A stretch of DNA of 64,000 nt from Actinobacteria bacterium IMCC26207 (GTDB taxonomy: Bacteria; Actinomycetota; Acidimicrobiia; Acidimicrobiales; Microtrichaceae), in contig LCZK01000005.1 of assembly GCA_001025035.1 (NCBI GenBank), positions 62,001 to 126,000 of the forward strand, given 5' to 3'. Below, in pieces: positions 29,373 to 38,945 of the stretch (the first letter of the stretch is position 1; each line of letters opens with the position of its first letter). Under the pieces are notes generated by a model, which was not told the origin of the DNA, made no database searches, and worked only from the letters and a program-made list of their open reading frames with translations. A program made the translations under genes and the position numbers.

Positions 29373-30964
29373 TTCATGCAGCGTGGTCGCTGGCTCGCCT
29401 GAAATGGGCGTTACTGCGAGCCGCCGTCAAGGGGAGTGCTCAGCAGCGAATTCAGATCGGCTTGTCGCTGGTTTTGTGCATCGTCTTTGGGCTGTCTGCC
29501 TTTGGGGTTCTCTCAACGCTGGGTCAACGCTCGGCTAGCGCAGATCAGATTTTGGTCGTCCTGCTTCCCGCAACCGTCATCGCTATGGGGCTGTTGTCCT
29601 CTGCTGCGGGGGTGGAGTCCACTATCGATGCCCGCCATCTTGCAGCTGAACCGCTGACTCGTTCGCAGCTTGGCACGGGCCTGCTTGTGAGTGCAGTGGT
29701 TGGTCCACCCACGTTGCTTGCACTCTTGGCGGGGGCTGGAATCGCTGTTGGCTGGTCTGGCAGTAGCCCAAGCGGATTATTGATTCTGTTTCTAGCGATT
29801 CTCGGCTGGCTGCTGACTTTGCTGTTGTTCAGCCGCACGATGGCAAACGCCGTTGGGGCTTGGAGTTCGGGCAGATTTCGCCAGATAGCTCAGGCGCTCG
29901 CAACGATCTCTGCATTATCGGTCTGGTTCATTGTGCAAGTGCTAACCCGGCAGCAGGCAAGTTGGACTGCAGAGCGTTGGACAGAACTCGCAGAAATCGC
30001 CAAGTGGACTCCGCCGGGGCAGCTAGGACTCGCAGGTACGAGCAGTGCTGAACCAGCCCAAGCTGTTGTCCATCTGCTGCTAGGTCTGAGCTGGTTGCCG
30101 CTGCTTTTGTGGCTCAATATGATCAGCACAGAACGCTTAGCGTTGAGTTCGCCGAGGCCTGGTAGTGGCGGCCGCAAGATGCGAACCGGATTCCAAGGCC
30201 TGCGATCAGGGGTCTACGCAGCACTGCCACACGGGGCAGTTGGAGCCATTGCAGCCAGAACGATTCGCACAAAGTTCCGTACCCCTCGGCAGGCAGTCAA
30301 CACGATTACGGCCCTAGCAATTGGCGCAGGAATCTTTGTGGTTGGCCCGCTTCTCGATGGAGAGATCGGAGACCCTCGCACGGTGATGCTGGGAGGGTTG
30401 TTGTTTTTCGCAGTGCTCTTTGATGGCAACAACAGCTTCGGGGTGGATGGGCCTGCGCTCTGGATGGAAATTCAAGCAGGGGCCGATGCTCGGGTACTTG
30501 CTCGAGCAAAGGCCTTGTCCTCGATTGTGGTGATGGCAGTTCCGGCGTTGCTCCTACCCTTGGGCTTGGCAGCTATGAGCGGCGGTTGGAAATGGTTGCC
30601 CGCCGCATGGATTCTGGCAGTTGGCTCGCTCATGGGTGCTGCCGGCGTATCAGTGGGAAGCGCCGCTCTGGCACCGGTTGCTATTCCCGAGAGCCCCAAC
30701 CCGCTAGCTGCTGGTGATACCGGACAAGGCTGTTTGGCAGGTTTGATGCTGAGCCTTGGATTATTGATTTTGCTCGCAGCATCTGCGCCCGTGGCAGGTG
30801 TTGTGCTGTATACGAGTGACCGTTCGGCTTGGCTGACCACACTTGCGGCTCTGCTGGCGCCAGTTGTTGGCATATTTCTGCTGTGGGGTGGTGTGGCAAC
30901 TGCGGTTGGTCGCCTGTCAGGCAGAGAATCCGACCTAGTTGGCCATATCACCCCCGCTCGATAG
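29369..30964 (+). CDS. ABC exporter permease
   Basis: A 531-aa membrane protein with about 12 hydrophobic helices in two blocks (about 25-260 and 310-525) separated by a basic cytoplasmic loop (SSPRPGSGGRKMRTG). It has no ATPase motifs of its own and overlaps the ATPase gene by four bases. The layout resembles large ABC-2-type permeases of actinobacteria. Transported substrate cannot be inferred. The next gene on this strand starts more than 300 bp away, so the pair is probably a self-contained unit. Confidence 0.85.
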   Translation: MIHAAWSLARLKWALLRAAVKGSAQQRIQIGLSLVLCIVFGLSAFGVLSTLGQRSASADQILVVLLPATVIAMGLLSSAAGVESTIDARHLAAEPLTRSQLGTGLLVSAVVGPPTLLALLAGAGIAVGWSGSSPSGLLILFLAILGWLLTLLLFSRTMANAVGAWSSGRFRQIAQALATISALSVWFIVQVLTRQQASWTAERWTELAEIAKWTPPGQLGLAGTSSAEPAQAVVHLLLGLSWLPLLLWLNMISTERLALSSPRPGSGGRKMRTGFQGLRSGVYAALPHGAVGAIAARTIRTKFRTPRQAVNTITALAIGAGIFVVGPLLDGEIGDPRTVMLGGLLFFAVLFDGNNSFGVDGPALWMEIQAGADARVLARAKALSSIVVMAVPALLLPLGLAAMSGGWKWLPAAWILAVGSLMGAAGVSVGSAALAPVAIPESPNPLAAGDTGQGCLAGLMLSLGLLILLAASAPVAGVVLYTSDRSAWLTTLAALLAPVVGIFLLWGGVATAVGRLSGRESDLVGHITPAR

Positions 30965-31033
30965 GCAGATGCCGAGAACCCGTTGCCGGACCGGAACGGT
31001 CCTTGAGGCCTCGTGCATGCCGAGGCTTTGCTG

Positions 31034-31153
31034 CTACTGATTTCCACGAGGTCCCGACTTGCGCCACCGCCGACCCCTCCACCTGAGTGTTTCGCGGATG
31101 GCCACTGCAGCAAGTATCGCTCCTGCTACAAGAATTGGGGCCCAGTCGTTCAT
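31034..31153 (-). CDS. possible 39-aa membrane micro-protein
   Basis: The frame begins MNDWAPILVAGAILAAVAI, one hydrophobic helix, followed by a strongly basic tail (ETLRWRGRRWRKSGPRGNQ). This follows the positive-inside rule and looks like a real single-pass micro-protein. No Shine-Dalgarno sequence is visible, so it would need a leaderless transcript. It could also be chance. Confidence 0.3.
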   Translation of the reverse strand: MNDWAPILVAGAILAAVAIRETLRWRGRRWRKSGPRGNQ

Positions 31154-31236
31154 CGTTCTGACGGTACCGCGATTCTCTGAACGCGTTTCGCAGGTGCGGT
31201 GAACTTGCCCAATTCGGCCCCTGAGGGGTAGCCGGG

Positions 31237-31266
31237 TTGGCAACAGCTCCCGCTTCGCGGCAGACT
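31237..31266 (+). promoter_or_regulatory. candidate promoter of the ilvBNC-thrB operon
   Basis: TTGGCA (31237-31242) and CAGACT (31261-31266) are 18 bp apart. A transcript starting about 7 nt after the -10 would begin at the GTG of the leader peptide (31273), a leaderless arrangement common in actinobacteria. Assigned by eye. Confidence 0.4.
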
Positions 31267-31272
31267 AACGGG

Positions 31273-31308
31273 GTGACTACTTCGCATCTTCTTCTCGTAC
31301 CCTCCTGA
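31273..31308 (+). CDS. ilv operon leader peptide (VTTSHLLLVPS)
   Basis: An 11-codon frame, GTG to TGA, 36 bp before a terminator-like hairpin and 120 bp before ilvB. It holds three consecutive leucine codons and one valine codon. Stalling on these codons when charged Leu or Val tRNA is scarce would be the sensor of a classical attenuator. CCTCC at its end can pair with GGAGG of the terminator's right arm. Leader peptides before ilvBNC are known in other actinobacteria, but this sequence is assigned by its layout. Confidence 0.65.
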   Translation: MTTSHLLLVPS

Positions 31309-31344
31309 GGCACGTGACCGGAGATCCAATCCGCGTTCGTGCCT

Positions 31345-31378
31345 ACAACCTCCTTAGCGGGAGGTTGTTGTCATTTTC
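31345..31378 (+). terminator. attenuator terminator hairpin before ilvB
   Basis: A 9-bp perfect stem, ACAACCTCC (31345-31353) pairing with GGAGGTTGT (31360-31368), encloses a 6-nt loop and is followed by TGTCATTTTC. It stands alone between the leader peptide and ilvB, 60 bp before the ilvB ATG, the position expected for a transcription attenuator. Confidence 0.65.
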
Positions 31379-31427
31379 AGAGCAATACCAGCCCAGTGCC
31401 ATTTAGCAACAAGCCAGGAATAGCGAT

Positions 31428-33179
31428 ATGAACACCAATGGTGGACAAGCCCTGATTAAGTCCCTCGAACTCGAGGGAGTTGAGGTCATCTTCGGCCTGC
31501 CCGGGGGAGCGATTCTTCCGGTGTACGACCCGATTCTTGATAGCCCGATCCGCCATGTTCTGGTTCGTCATGAACAAGGCGCAGGTCATATGGCAGAGGG
31601 TTTTGCTCATGCCACTGGCCGCCCTGGAGTTGCCATGGTCACCTCGGGTCCCGGTGCGACCAATATCGTGACTCCGCTAGCCGATGCCTATATGGATTCC
31701 ATTCCCATGGTGGTCATTACTGGTCAGGTGCCTCTTCCTTCGATCGGTACCGACGCCTTCCAAGAATGCGACACCGTCGGGATTACTCGCGGCGTCACCA
31801 AACACAACGAGTTGGTGACCAGAGCCGAAGATATTCCGATGGCCATTCGTCAGGCCTTTCATATTGCAACCACGGGTCGACCAGGCCCCGTGTTGGTGGA
31901 TATTCCCAAAGACATCGTCGACCCCAGGAATCCGGCCTCGGCGATGAACTGGAATTGGCCAACAGATGCCGATGTCTCTTCGAGCATGCCTGGCTATAAG
32001 CCAACCACCAAGGGTCACCCGAAAAAGATTAAAGAGGCTGCTGCTCTGATTGCTGTTGCCCGCAAGCCGATTATCTATGCGGGTGGTGGCATCTTGAAGG
32101 CGCGTGCTGCCGAGGCTCTGCGAGAACTCGCAGAATTAACCGGCATTCCCGTAGTGACCACATTGATGGCTCGGGGGGCTTTCCCAGACGATCATGAACT
32201 CTGCTTGGGTATGCCGGGAATGCACGGCAATTACACAGCAGTGACCTCGATTCAAAAGTCAGACCTGTTGATCGCTCTTGGTAGTCGCTTCGACGATCGC
32301 GTGACAGGCAAGCTCGATGGGTTCGCTCCTGATGCAAAAATTATCCACGTCGATATTGACCCTGCCGAACTTGGCAAGGTGCGCAGAGCTGATGTCCCCA
32401 TCGTCGGCGATTGCCGACTCGTGATTGAAGAGATCATCAAGGCGCTCAACGCCCTAGGTGGCCCAGAGAGTCGCATGGACATCACCCCATGGCGCCAACA
32501 AATTTCGGCTTGGCAAGAGCTGTATCCGCTTGTCTATGAGCAGTCCATAGATGGCGATTTACTCAAACCACAGTATGTGCTCGAACAACTCCGAGATCGG
32601 TCACCGGCAGACACAATCGTCGCATCGGGCGTGGGCCAGCATCAGATGTGGACGAGTCAATACTGGAAGTTCAACTACCCCTACACCTGGGTGAACTCTG
32701 GTGGCTTGGGCACTATGGGATTCTCTATCCCTGCAGCAATTGGGGCCAAAGTTGGCCGCCCTGATCGCACCGTCTGGGCAGTTGATGGTGACGGCTGTTT
32801 CCAAATGACTGCTCAAGAACTCGTGACTGCCGCAACGGAGCGGATTCCAGTCAAGATTGCGCTGCTCAATAACGCGTACCTTGGCATGGTTCGGCAGTGG
32901 CAAGAGATGTTCTACGGGGAGCGCTACTCCGAGGTGTACTTGTCCCCGGATTTGCCCGACTACGTCAAGTGGGCCGAGGCCATGGGTTGTGTTGCATTGC
33001 GTGTCGAGTCGCCAGATGAGGTCGGCCCGGCAATCGATAAGGCCAATGAGATTAATGATCGCCCAGTCGTGCTGGAGTTCCGCACGGATGCTTCGGAGAA
33101 GGTGTTTCCGATGGTTTCACCAGGTACGTCGAATGATCAGATTGACGTTGGCCCCCTGCAGAACGGACTCGGTCGATGA
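31428..33179 (+). CDS. ilvB: acetolactate synthase large subunit
   Basis: A 583-aa ThDP/FAD enzyme that makes 2-acetolactate and 2-aceto-2-hydroxybutyrate, the first common step of branched-chain amino acid synthesis. The ThDP-activating Glu is in [12 protein letters not shown] (about residue 49), the central FAD domain spans about 190-340 ([10 protein letters not shown]), and the ThDP/Mg motif is [12 protein letters not shown] with downstream [12 protein letters not shown] (about 450-487). It is the first structural gene after the leader and attenuator. The stop overlaps an ilvN-frame ATG. Confidence 0.97.
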   Translation: MNTNGGQALIKSLELEGVEVIFGLPGGAILPVYDPILDSPIRHVLVRHEQGAGHMAEGFAHATGRPGVAMVTSGPGATNIVTPLADAYMDSIPMVVITGQVPLPSIGTDAFQECDTVGITRGVTKHNELVTRAEDIPMAIRQAFHIATTGRPGPVLVDIPKDIVDPRNPASAMNWNWPTDADVSSSMPGYKPTTKGHPKKIKEAAALIAVARKPIIYAGGGILKARAAEALRELAELTGIPVVTTLMARGAFPDDHELCLGMPGMHGNYTAVTSIQKSDLLIALGSRFDDRVTGKLDGFAPDAKIIHVDIDPAELGKVRRADVPIVGDCRLVIEEIIKALNALGGPESRMDITPWRQQISAWQELYPLVYEQSIDGDLLKPQYVLEQLRDRSPADTIVASGVGQHQMWTSQYWKFNYPYTWVNSGGLGTMGFSIPAAIGAKVGRPDRTVWAVDGDGCFQMTAQELVTAATERIPVKIALLNNAYLGMVRQWQEMFYGERYSEVYLSPDLPDYVKWAEAMGCVALRVESPDEVGPAIDKANEINDRPVVLEFRTDASEKVFPMVSPGTSNDQIDVGPLQNGLGR

Positions 33180-33214
33180 CTCTGCAATCAATGAATAGTA
33201 GGAGGGTAGGTTCG

Positions 33215-33706
33215 GTGCCGCCGAAGTACCACGTGTTATCTGTGCTCGTCGAGAATCGAGCTGGAGTCTTGGCCCGGGTGTCGGCGCTGTTTGCCCGTCG
33301 TGGCTACAACATCTACTCCCTAGCTGTTGCCCCAACTGATGATGAGCGATTTAGTCGCATCACCGTCGTGGTTGATGTTGAGCAGGCTCCGTTGGAACAA
33401 GTAGTGAAACAGTTGAACAAGCTGATCCACGTGATCAAAATTTCTGAGCTCGACCCGCGAGATTCCGTGGAGCGTGAACTCATGCTGGTCACGGTCAAGG
33501 CTCCGGCTGAGGTGCGGGGTCAGATTATTGAACTCGTCGAACTGTTCGAGGGTCGAATCATCGACGTTGGGCGAGACGAACTAGCGCTTTCGCTTGATGA
33601 GCACCCGGAGAGACTTGATGATCTCGAGGAACTTTTGCGGCCCTTTGGAATCATTGATTTGCAGCGAACTGGCCGCGTAGCGCTACCCAAATTAGAACGA
33701 AGCTAG
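33215..33706 (+). CDS. ilvN: acetolactate synthase regulatory subunit
   Basis: A 163-aa regulatory subunit giving valine feedback inhibition. The N-terminal ACT domain (HVLSVLVENRAGVLARVSALFARRGYNIYSLAV) is followed by the ALS_ss C-terminal domain (RELMLVTVKAPAEVRGQIIEL). GTG 33215 is chosen because a strong AGGAGGG lies eight bases upstream (33200-33206). An ATG at 33176 overlapping the ilvB stop would add 13 residues unlike other IlvN proteins. It works as a complex with IlvB. Confidence 0.95.
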   Translation: MPPKYHVLSVLVENRAGVLARVSALFARRGYNIYSLAVAPTDDERFSRITVVVDVEQAPLEQVVKQLNKLIHVIKISELDPRDSVERELMLVTVKAPAEVRGQIIELVELFEGRIIDVGRDELALSLDEHPERLDDLEELLRPFGIIDLQRTGRVALPKLERS

Positions 33707-33787
33707 TTTCGCTTCTACTGTGTAGTTCCCGAGTGCCGTTCACTCAGTTGATTGTTCTCTACAAAATAGGAAGGGCTGAAGAAGCTC

Positions 33788-34816
33788 ATGGCAAACGTCT
33801 ATTACGAAAAAGATGCTGATTCCTCGATTATCGCTGGCCGCAAGGTGGCAGTGCTTGGCTATGGCTCGCAAGGTCATGCTCACGCATTGAATCTGAAAGA
33901 GTCGGGCGTTGACGTGCGCGTTGGTCTGCGAGAAGGCAGTTCCTCTCGAGCCAAAGCCGAAGAAGCAGGACTGCGGGTTCTGGATGTTGCTAGCGCAACT
34001 GCAGAGGCTGACCTCATCATGATGCTGCTGCCCGATACAGAAATCGGACCTATCTATAACTCAGAAGTTGCCCCAAATCTGAATGCAGGCGACGCCCTGT
34101 TCTTTGCTCACGGATTCAACGTGCGCTTTGGTTATGTGAAAGCACCCGAGGGTGTTGACGTTGCCATGGTGGCACCAAAGGGCCCTGGTCACTTGGTGCG
34201 ACGCACCTACACCGAAGGCGGCGGCGTGCCCTGCTTGATTGCAGTCGCGCAGGATGCAAGCGGGTCTGCCAAGGCTTTGGCTTTGTCCTACGCAGATGCC
34301 ATTGGTGGCTCTCGTGCGGGCGTGCTTGACACCACCTTCGAAGAAGAGACCGAGACTGACTTGTTCGGCGAGCAGGTCGTTCTGTGTGGTGGATTGACTG
34401 CTCTGGTTCAGGCAGGGTTCGAGACCCTTGTCGAGGCCGGATACCAGCCTGAGTCGGCCTACTTTGAGTGCTTGCATGAGCTCAAGCTGATTGTTGACCT
34501 GATGTACGAACAAGGAATCGCCGGCATGCGCTATTCCATCTCGACCACAGCCGAGTACGGCGACCTAACTCGTGGACCTCGGGTCATCAACGCGGCAGTC
34601 AAAGCCGAAATGAAAAAGATCCTTGGTGAGATCCAGTCTGGTGAGTTCGCAACCGAGTTTGTTGGCGAAGTCGCAGCGGGCGGCGCGAACTTCACGGCAC
34701 TACGAGAGGCCGGCAAGGCTCATCAGATTGAGACAGTCGGTGCAGAACTTCGCGGCATGATGCCTTGGATCTCTGCTGGTAAGGCCAAGGTCGAGGACAT
34801 CTCGGGAGGAGACTGA
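33788..34816 (+). CDS. ilvC: ketol-acid reductoisomerase, class I
   Basis: A 342-aa NADPH-dependent enzyme that isomerises and reduces acetolactate and acetohydroxybutyrate. The N-terminal Rossmann domain has [13 protein letters not shown] (about 24-36), and the following loop [13 protein letters not shown] carries the serines and arginine that favour NADPH. The C-terminal knotted domain has [13 protein letters not shown] and [15 protein letters not shown], which hold Mg ligands. Length fits class I. It lies 81 bp after ilvN with no terminator between, and only 4 bp before thrB. Confidence 0.97.
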   Translation: MANVYYEKDADSSIIAGRKVAVLGYGSQGHAHALNLKESGVDVRVGLREGSSSRAKAEEAGLRVLDVASATAEADLIMMLLPDTEIGPIYNSEVAPNLNAGDALFFAHGFNVRFGYVKAPEGVDVAMVAPKGPGHLVRRTYTEGGGVPCLIAVAQDASGSAKALALSYADAIGGSRAGVLDTTFEEETETDLFGEQVVLCGGLTALVQAGFETLVEAGYQPESAYFECLHELKLIVDLMYEQGIAGMRYSISTTAEYGDLTRGPRVINAAVKAEMKKILGEIQSGEFATEFVGEVAAGGANFTALREAGKAHQIETVGAELRGMMPWISAGKAKVEDISGGD

Positions 34817-34820
34817 CACG

Positions 34821-35678
34821 GTGCACGTTTCTGCACCTGCATCCTCTGCCAACCTTGGGCCTGGCTTTGATTGCCTTGCTCTAGCGCTTGATTTGCCCTT
34901 TGAGTTATCAGACAGCCCTGCGCATCACGCTCTTGATGGGCAGGGCTGGCATGTTGTTGAGTCCACCCACCCGGCAGCCGTTGCATACGTTGCTGCCGGC
35001 GGAAACGCTGACGCTCAGCTCTCTTGGCGTAGCCCGATCCCGCCTGGGCGCGGACTTGGGTTCTCGGGAGCGGCTCGGGTGGCTGGCGCCTACCTTGCAC
35101 TGCTCACATCGGGCGCTGCACCAACTGCTGCTCAACAGCAAGCATTTGGTGTTGCAGCCAACCTTGAAGGGCATGCAGATAATGCGGCTGCCTCAACCTG
35201 GGGCGGCTTTACGGTGGCGGCGGGGGAGCAGGCCCTGTCTTTGATGGTGCCCGAGGGCCTTGAAATCCTTGTCTGGTGGCCAGAGAAGTCAACCTCTACA
35301 AACGCATCTCGCAGCGTGCTGGCCCCCACGCTCAGTAGAGAAGCGGCAGCATTTTCGATTGCGCGCTCCTCACTGTGGGTCGCAGCTATCGCAACTGGCG
35401 ACCTCTCGAAGCTGCGCGTCGCCTGCGAAGATCAAGTTCATCAGAATGAACGACTCCTCGCTCGACCGGATTCGGCTGAGGTCTTGCAAGAACTCCTCGC
35501 AAATCAGCAGGTCATAGCTGCCTGGCTCTCGGGATCAGGGCCAACTGTGGCAGCGCTGATGCCCGTTGGCAGTTCTGCAGATCTGCTTGCACCCAAGCTC
35601 TTTGAGTCTGGGCGAAGCCGAGTACTAGCTGTCAGCGTCACAGGCGTGAATCTCGTCTCGAGTACATCTAATACCTGA
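34821..35678 (+). CDS. thrB: homoserine kinase
   Basis: A 285-aa GHMP-family kinase that phosphorylates homoserine on the way to threonine. It begins with VSAPASSANLGPGFDCLALAL, typical of ThrB, and has the ATP loop PPGRGLGFSGAARVAGA (about 76-92) and the third GHMP motif AWLSGSGPTVAAL (about 233-245). It starts with GTG four bases after ilvC, so it is the last gene of the ilv operon. That puts a threonine gene, and thus the isoleucine precursor supply, under branched-chain control. thrA and thrC are not in the window. Confidence 0.88.
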   Translation: MHVSAPASSANLGPGFDCLALALDLPFELSDSPAHHALDGQGWHVVESTHPAAVAYVAAGGNADAQLSWRSPIPPGRGLGFSGAARVAGAYLALLTSGAAPTAAQQQAFGVAANLEGHADNAAASTWGGFTVAAGEQALSLMVPEGLEILVWWPEKSTSTNASRSVLAPTLSREAAAFSIARSSLWVAAIATGDLSKLRVACEDQVHQNERLLARPDSAEVLQELLANQQVIAAWLSGSGPTVAALMPVGSSADLLAPKLFESGRSRVLAVSVTGVNLVSSTSNT

Positions 35679-35694
35679 CCCATTTGGTCGGGAA

Positions 35695-35723
35695 TTGAAT
35701 TGGATGAACTCCTGCCCTAGGGT
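35695..35723 (+). promoter_or_regulatory. sigma-70-type promoter of metY
   Basis: TTGAAT (35695-35700) and TAGGGT (35718-35723) are spaced by exactly 17 bp, in the 80-bp gap after thrB. metY has an AGGAG at 35749-35753 and its ATG at 35759, leaving a short untranslated leader. No riboswitch-like structure fits in that space. Confidence 0.55.
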
Positions 35724-35758
35724 GACCCCTCGTTGGATCCAATCTACGAGGAGCAGAG

Positions 35759-37066
35759 ATGACCGAGCAGTGGGGTTTTGATACCCGTCAGATTCATGCA
35801 GGAGCCGAGCCGGATCCAGTCACTGGGTCACGCGCTACGCCGATCTATCAGACAACGGCGTATCAGTTCAGAGATAGCGAGCACGCAGCGAACCTGTTTG
35901 CTCTGGGTGAGATTGGAAACATCTACACCCGAATCATGAACCCCACCCAGGGAGTTCTCGAGGCTCGGATTGCAAGCCTTGAAGGTGCGACGACTACTGC
36001 TGTTGGCCTTCCGGGTGCGCTTGTTGTGAGTTCAGGAATGGCAGCAGAGACGCTCGCCATCTTGAACCTGGCAGAGGCAGGCAGCCATATCGTGGCTTCA
36101 GCCTCGCTCTACGGCGGAACGTACAACTTGTTCCACTACACACTCCCCAAGATTGGGATTCAGGTGAGCTTCGTAGAAGACCCTGACAATCTTGATGAGT
36201 GGGCAGCGAAGGTTCAGCCCAACACCAAGGCCTTTTATGGTGAAAGCATCGGCAACCCGCGCAACGACGTCTTAGACATTTCTGGTATTGCCGAGGTAGC
36301 CCATGCCAATGGAGTGCCGCTCATCATCGACAACACGATTGCTACCCCGTACCTGCTCAACCCACTGGCTCACGGTGCAGACATCGTGGTGCACTCGGCA
36401 ACCAAGTTCATTGGCGGCCATGGCACTGCAATCGTTGGAGCAATTGTTGACGGCGGCAGCTTTGACTTCTCTGCGAACGACAAGTTCCCACAGTTCACCG
36501 AGCCCGACCCTAGCTACCACGGCCTTGCCTACTGGCCTGCGCTCGGCGCTGGCTCGTACATCATCAAGGCTCGCGTTCAGTTGCTCAGAGACATTGGCGC
36601 TGCCGTCTCGCCATTCAACGCGTTCCTGACCATTCAGGGAGTCGAGACTCTTTCGCTGCGCATGGACCGCCACATCGCAAATGCCCAGAAGGTGGCCGAG
36701 TACCTCGAAGGGCACGCTCAGGTTGAGTCCGTTGCCTATGCGGGTCTGCCTTCAAGCCCGTGGCACGAGCGTGCAAAGACCTACTTGCCAAAGGGTCCCG
36801 GTTCGGTTCCGGCGTTTGTTATCTCTGGCGGTCGTGAGGCCGGAATCAAGTTTGTTGAGGCACTCGAATTGCATAGCCACTTGGCCAATATTGGCGATGT
36901 GCGCTCGCTCGTGATTCACCCAGCTTCGACAACGCATAGCCAGCTCACAGAAGACGAGCAGCTGTACTCGGGTGTAGAGCCAGGAATGATTCGCCTCTCA
37001 GTTGGCCTCGAGTCCATCGAAGATATTTTGGCTGACTTGGACAAGGGCTTCGCCGCAGCGAAGTAG
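35759..37066 (+). CDS. metY: O-acetylhomoserine sulfhydrylase (aminocarboxypropyltransferase)
   Basis: A 435-aa PLP enzyme of the Cys/Met metabolism family that makes homocysteine from O-acetylhomoserine and sulfide. Features: [44 protein letters not shown] near the start, the PLP lysine in [14 protein letters not shown] (about 215), and the C-terminal [18 protein letters not shown]. The length of about 435 aa and FxFxDSxHAAxLFxL separate it from shorter MetB/MetC. It uses sulfide from the cysH-sir pathway and competes with ThrB for homoserine. Confidence 0.94.
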   Translation: MTEQWGFDTRQIHAGAEPDPVTGSRATPIYQTTAYQFRDSEHAANLFALGEIGNIYTRIMNPTQGVLEARIASLEGATTTAVGLPGALVVSSGMAAETLAILNLAEAGSHIVASASLYGGTYNLFHYTLPKIGIQVSFVEDPDNLDEWAAKVQPNTKAFYGESIGNPRNDVLDISGIAEVAHANGVPLIIDNTIATPYLLNPLAHGADIVVHSATKFIGGHGTAIVGAIVDGGSFDFSANDKFPQFTEPDPSYHGLAYWPALGAGSYIIKARVQLLRDIGAAVSPFNAFLTIQGVETLSLRMDRHIANAQKVAEYLEGHAQVESVAYAGLPSSPWHERAKTYLPKGPGSVPAFVISGGREAGIKFVEALELHSHLANIGDVRSLVIHPASTTHSQLTEDEQLYSGVEPGMIRLSVGLESIEDILADLDKGFAAAK

Positions 37067-37140
37067 TAGCGATCCGGGCTGGTCTTCGACACGCCTACAG
37101 ATCGAATTGCCAAGCTCAGATAACCCTTTCGGACAAAAAC

Positions 37141-37190
37141 AAGGAATCCTCCCCGAGCATCTCGGGGAGGATTCCTTGAACTTCTTTTTG
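37141..37190. terminator. bidirectional intrinsic terminator between metY and amt
   Basis: A 17-bp perfect stem (37141-37157 and 37161-37177) with a 3-nt loop. On the plus strand it is followed by CTTCTTTTT, and on the minus strand by TTGTTTTTG. It lies between two convergent genes and should stop transcription from both sides. It is the clearest terminator in the window. Confidence 0.92.
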
Positions 37191-37212
37191 GGGTTCTAGA
37201 AAGACAGAACTG

Positions 37213-38811
37213 TCAGACCAGTTCTTTCTCTTTGCGGTCGTCCTTGTCGAAGTCGGGGCTGACAGGGGTGATGTACACCACGCCGCTTCCAGACTCGAGG
37301 TGGTATGGGGGGGAACCGTGCTCGACGATGTCGATTCCCTCAAGTTCCTCTTCTCGACTGATTCGAAGATTCCAAGTTCCAGGAAGCATGCGAATCACCT
37401 TCATGAGAATGAGCGCAATTCCACCGACCACAACAAGACAGGTGATGCTTCCCACGGCCTGAGCCATAAGTTGCTTCGTCCCGCCACCGTAGAAGAGGCC
37501 GCGAATCGAGACGCTGTTGTCGGCTCCCTCTGGACCGGGAAGGCCAAACTCACCAGTTGCAAAGAGTCCAACAGCCAGAGTTCCGAAAATCCCACACATC
37601 ATGTGAACAGGAACCGCACCGATGGGATCGTCAACTCGAATTCGTTCCATGAAATCGACTCCGAGCGGGACAATTACTCCGGCAATTGCTCCCACGATCA
37701 CCGCACCGAGTGGAGAGATCCAGTAGCAAGGAGCAGTCACTGCGACTAGCCCACCGAGGAATCCATTTAGGCACATGCCCAAATCCCATTTCTTGTAGCT
37801 GGGGTAGACCCAGAGGACTGCCACGATGCCACCTGCGCAGGCCGCCAGAGTTGTGTTGGCAGCTACTCGACCGATTCCTTCCCAGTCCATGGCAGACAGA
37901 GTTGATCCAGGGTTGAATCCGTACCAGCCAAACCACAGGATCACAGCGCCGATTGCAGCCATTGTTAGATCGTGTGGTGGAAAGAGCCCGCCACCTTCAT
38001 GCTTGAACTTGCGGCCCAGACGGGGACCGAGGGCAATAGCGCCCATCAAGGCAATCACTCCACCCACGGTGTGAACCACTGTGGATCCTGCGAAGTCGCG
38101 GAACACAACTTCCATCGAGCCGTCTGCGTTGGCGAACAAACCGTTGAACCATCCCATGGTGTTTCCAAGCCAACCGCCTGGACCCCAGACCCAGTGACCG
38201 AAGATGGGGTAGATAAAGGCACTCACAACCACGCTGTAGAGGATGTCGCCCTTGAAGCTCGTCCGACCGACCATCGCGCCAGAGGTGATTGTTGATGCGG
38301 TGTCCGCAAAGGCAAACTGGAAGAGGAAGAAAGCTAGGAAAGCGACCTTCGTGTCGAAGAGGCCGGCGTAGTCATAGGCGGCTGGTGCATCACTGAGGAA
38401 GAAGTAGGTGTGACCGATGATGCTGCTTCCACCTCCGAACATGAATGCAAAGCCGACGGCCCAGAAGATGATTCCGCAGATCATCGTGTCGAACAGACAT
38501 TCCATGAGCACGTTGACTGTCTCACGGGAGCGAGCGAAGCCAGCCTCGAGTGCCATGAACCCGGCCTGCATGAAGAAAACCAAGAAGGCTGCTAGCAGGA
38601 CCCAGAGGGTGTTGATGGGACTTATCAGGTCATCCGCCTGAACTGCAGTCTTGGCCAGAGTGGAAGCACCTGCCTCAGCACCAAAGAACCATCCGAATCC
38701 TTTCATCACGCTGAGAAGGGCAAGAATTCCGAGCATCTTGCCGCCCAGAATCACCCCCATCATGCGTTGCGTGTCCGGATCTTTTAATCGTTGAACCCGT
38801 GTTTTTTTCAT
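37213..38811 (-). CDS. amt: ammonium transporter Amt
   Basis: A 532-aa channel-like transporter with about 11-12 membrane helices. The pore histidines are visible in STVVHTVGGVIAL and GAVPVHMMCGIFGTL, and FMQAGFMALEAGFARSRETVNVLM is the family signature near the first helices. It has an N-terminal hydrophobic segment before the core and a C-terminal acidic and basic cytoplasmic tail of about 60 residues. No glnK follows. A GAAAC-N6-GAAAC site upstream suggests nitrogen control by a GlnR-type regulator. The start could be ATG 38811 or the ATG at residue 17; neither has a good ribosome site. Confidence 0.95.
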   Translation of the reverse strand: MKKTRVQRLKDPDTQRMMGVILGGKMLGILALLSVMKGFGWFFGAEAGASTLAKTAVQADDLISPINTLWVLLAAFLVFFMQAGFMALEAGFARSRETVNVLMECLFDTMICGIIFWAVGFAFMFGGGSSIIGHTYFFLSDAPAAYDYAGLFDTKVAFLAFFLFQFAFADTASTITSGAMVGRTSFKGDILYSVVVSAFIYPIFGHWVWGPGGWLGNTMGWFNGLFANADGSMEVVFRDFAGSTVVHTVGGVIALMGAIALGPRLGRKFKHEGGGLFPPHDLTMAAIGAVILWFGWYGFNPGSTLSAMDWEGIGRVAANTTLAACAGGIVAVLWVYPSYKKWDLGMCLNGFLGGLVAVTAPCYWISPLGAVIVGAIAGVIVPLGVDFMERIRVDDPIGAVPVHMMCGIFGTLAVGLFATGEFGLPGPEGADNSVSIRGLFYGGGTKQLMAQAVGSITCLVVVGGIALILMKVIRMLPGTWNLRISREEELEGIDIVEHGSPPYHLESGSGVVYITPVSPDFDKDDRKEKELV

Positions 38812-38878
38812 AAACGAGAAGCTAGAGAGTCAGTGTTTCTCGAATATTTGGCGGGCGTGAAGCCTGCGCTTCCATTGT

Positions 38879-38894
38879 GTTTCGGCTCTGTTTC
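38879..38894 (-). promoter_or_regulatory. GlnR-like box upstream of amt
   Basis: On the minus strand, GAAAC, a 6-nt spacer and GAAAC lie 68-83 bp upstream of the amt ATG. This matches the (GTnAC/GAAAC)-N6-GAAAC half-site spacing known for the actinobacterial nitrogen regulator GlnR, which activates amt genes. No glnR is in the window. Confidence 0.5.
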
Positions 38895-38945
38895 CGGCTA
38901 CCTAACCGACTGTGAACGAACGAAATCGCTCAACCGATGGTTTGC

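Larger units (their letters stand above)
30965..31272. other. gap between the ABC exporter and the ilv leader
   Basis: About 308 bp. It holds a possible 39-aa minus-strand frame (31034-31153) and, at its right end, the promoter-like hexamers of the ilv leader. No RNA gene or strong terminator is seen. Confidence 0.5.

Noticed and set aside
31309-31427. T-box riboswitch before ilvB
   Set aside because: No T-box consensus or specifier loop; leader peptide plus hairpin explain the region.
35679-35758. SAM or other riboswitch before metY
   Set aside because: The promoter leaves only about 30 nt of leader, too short for known SAM aptamers, and no conserved core is seen.
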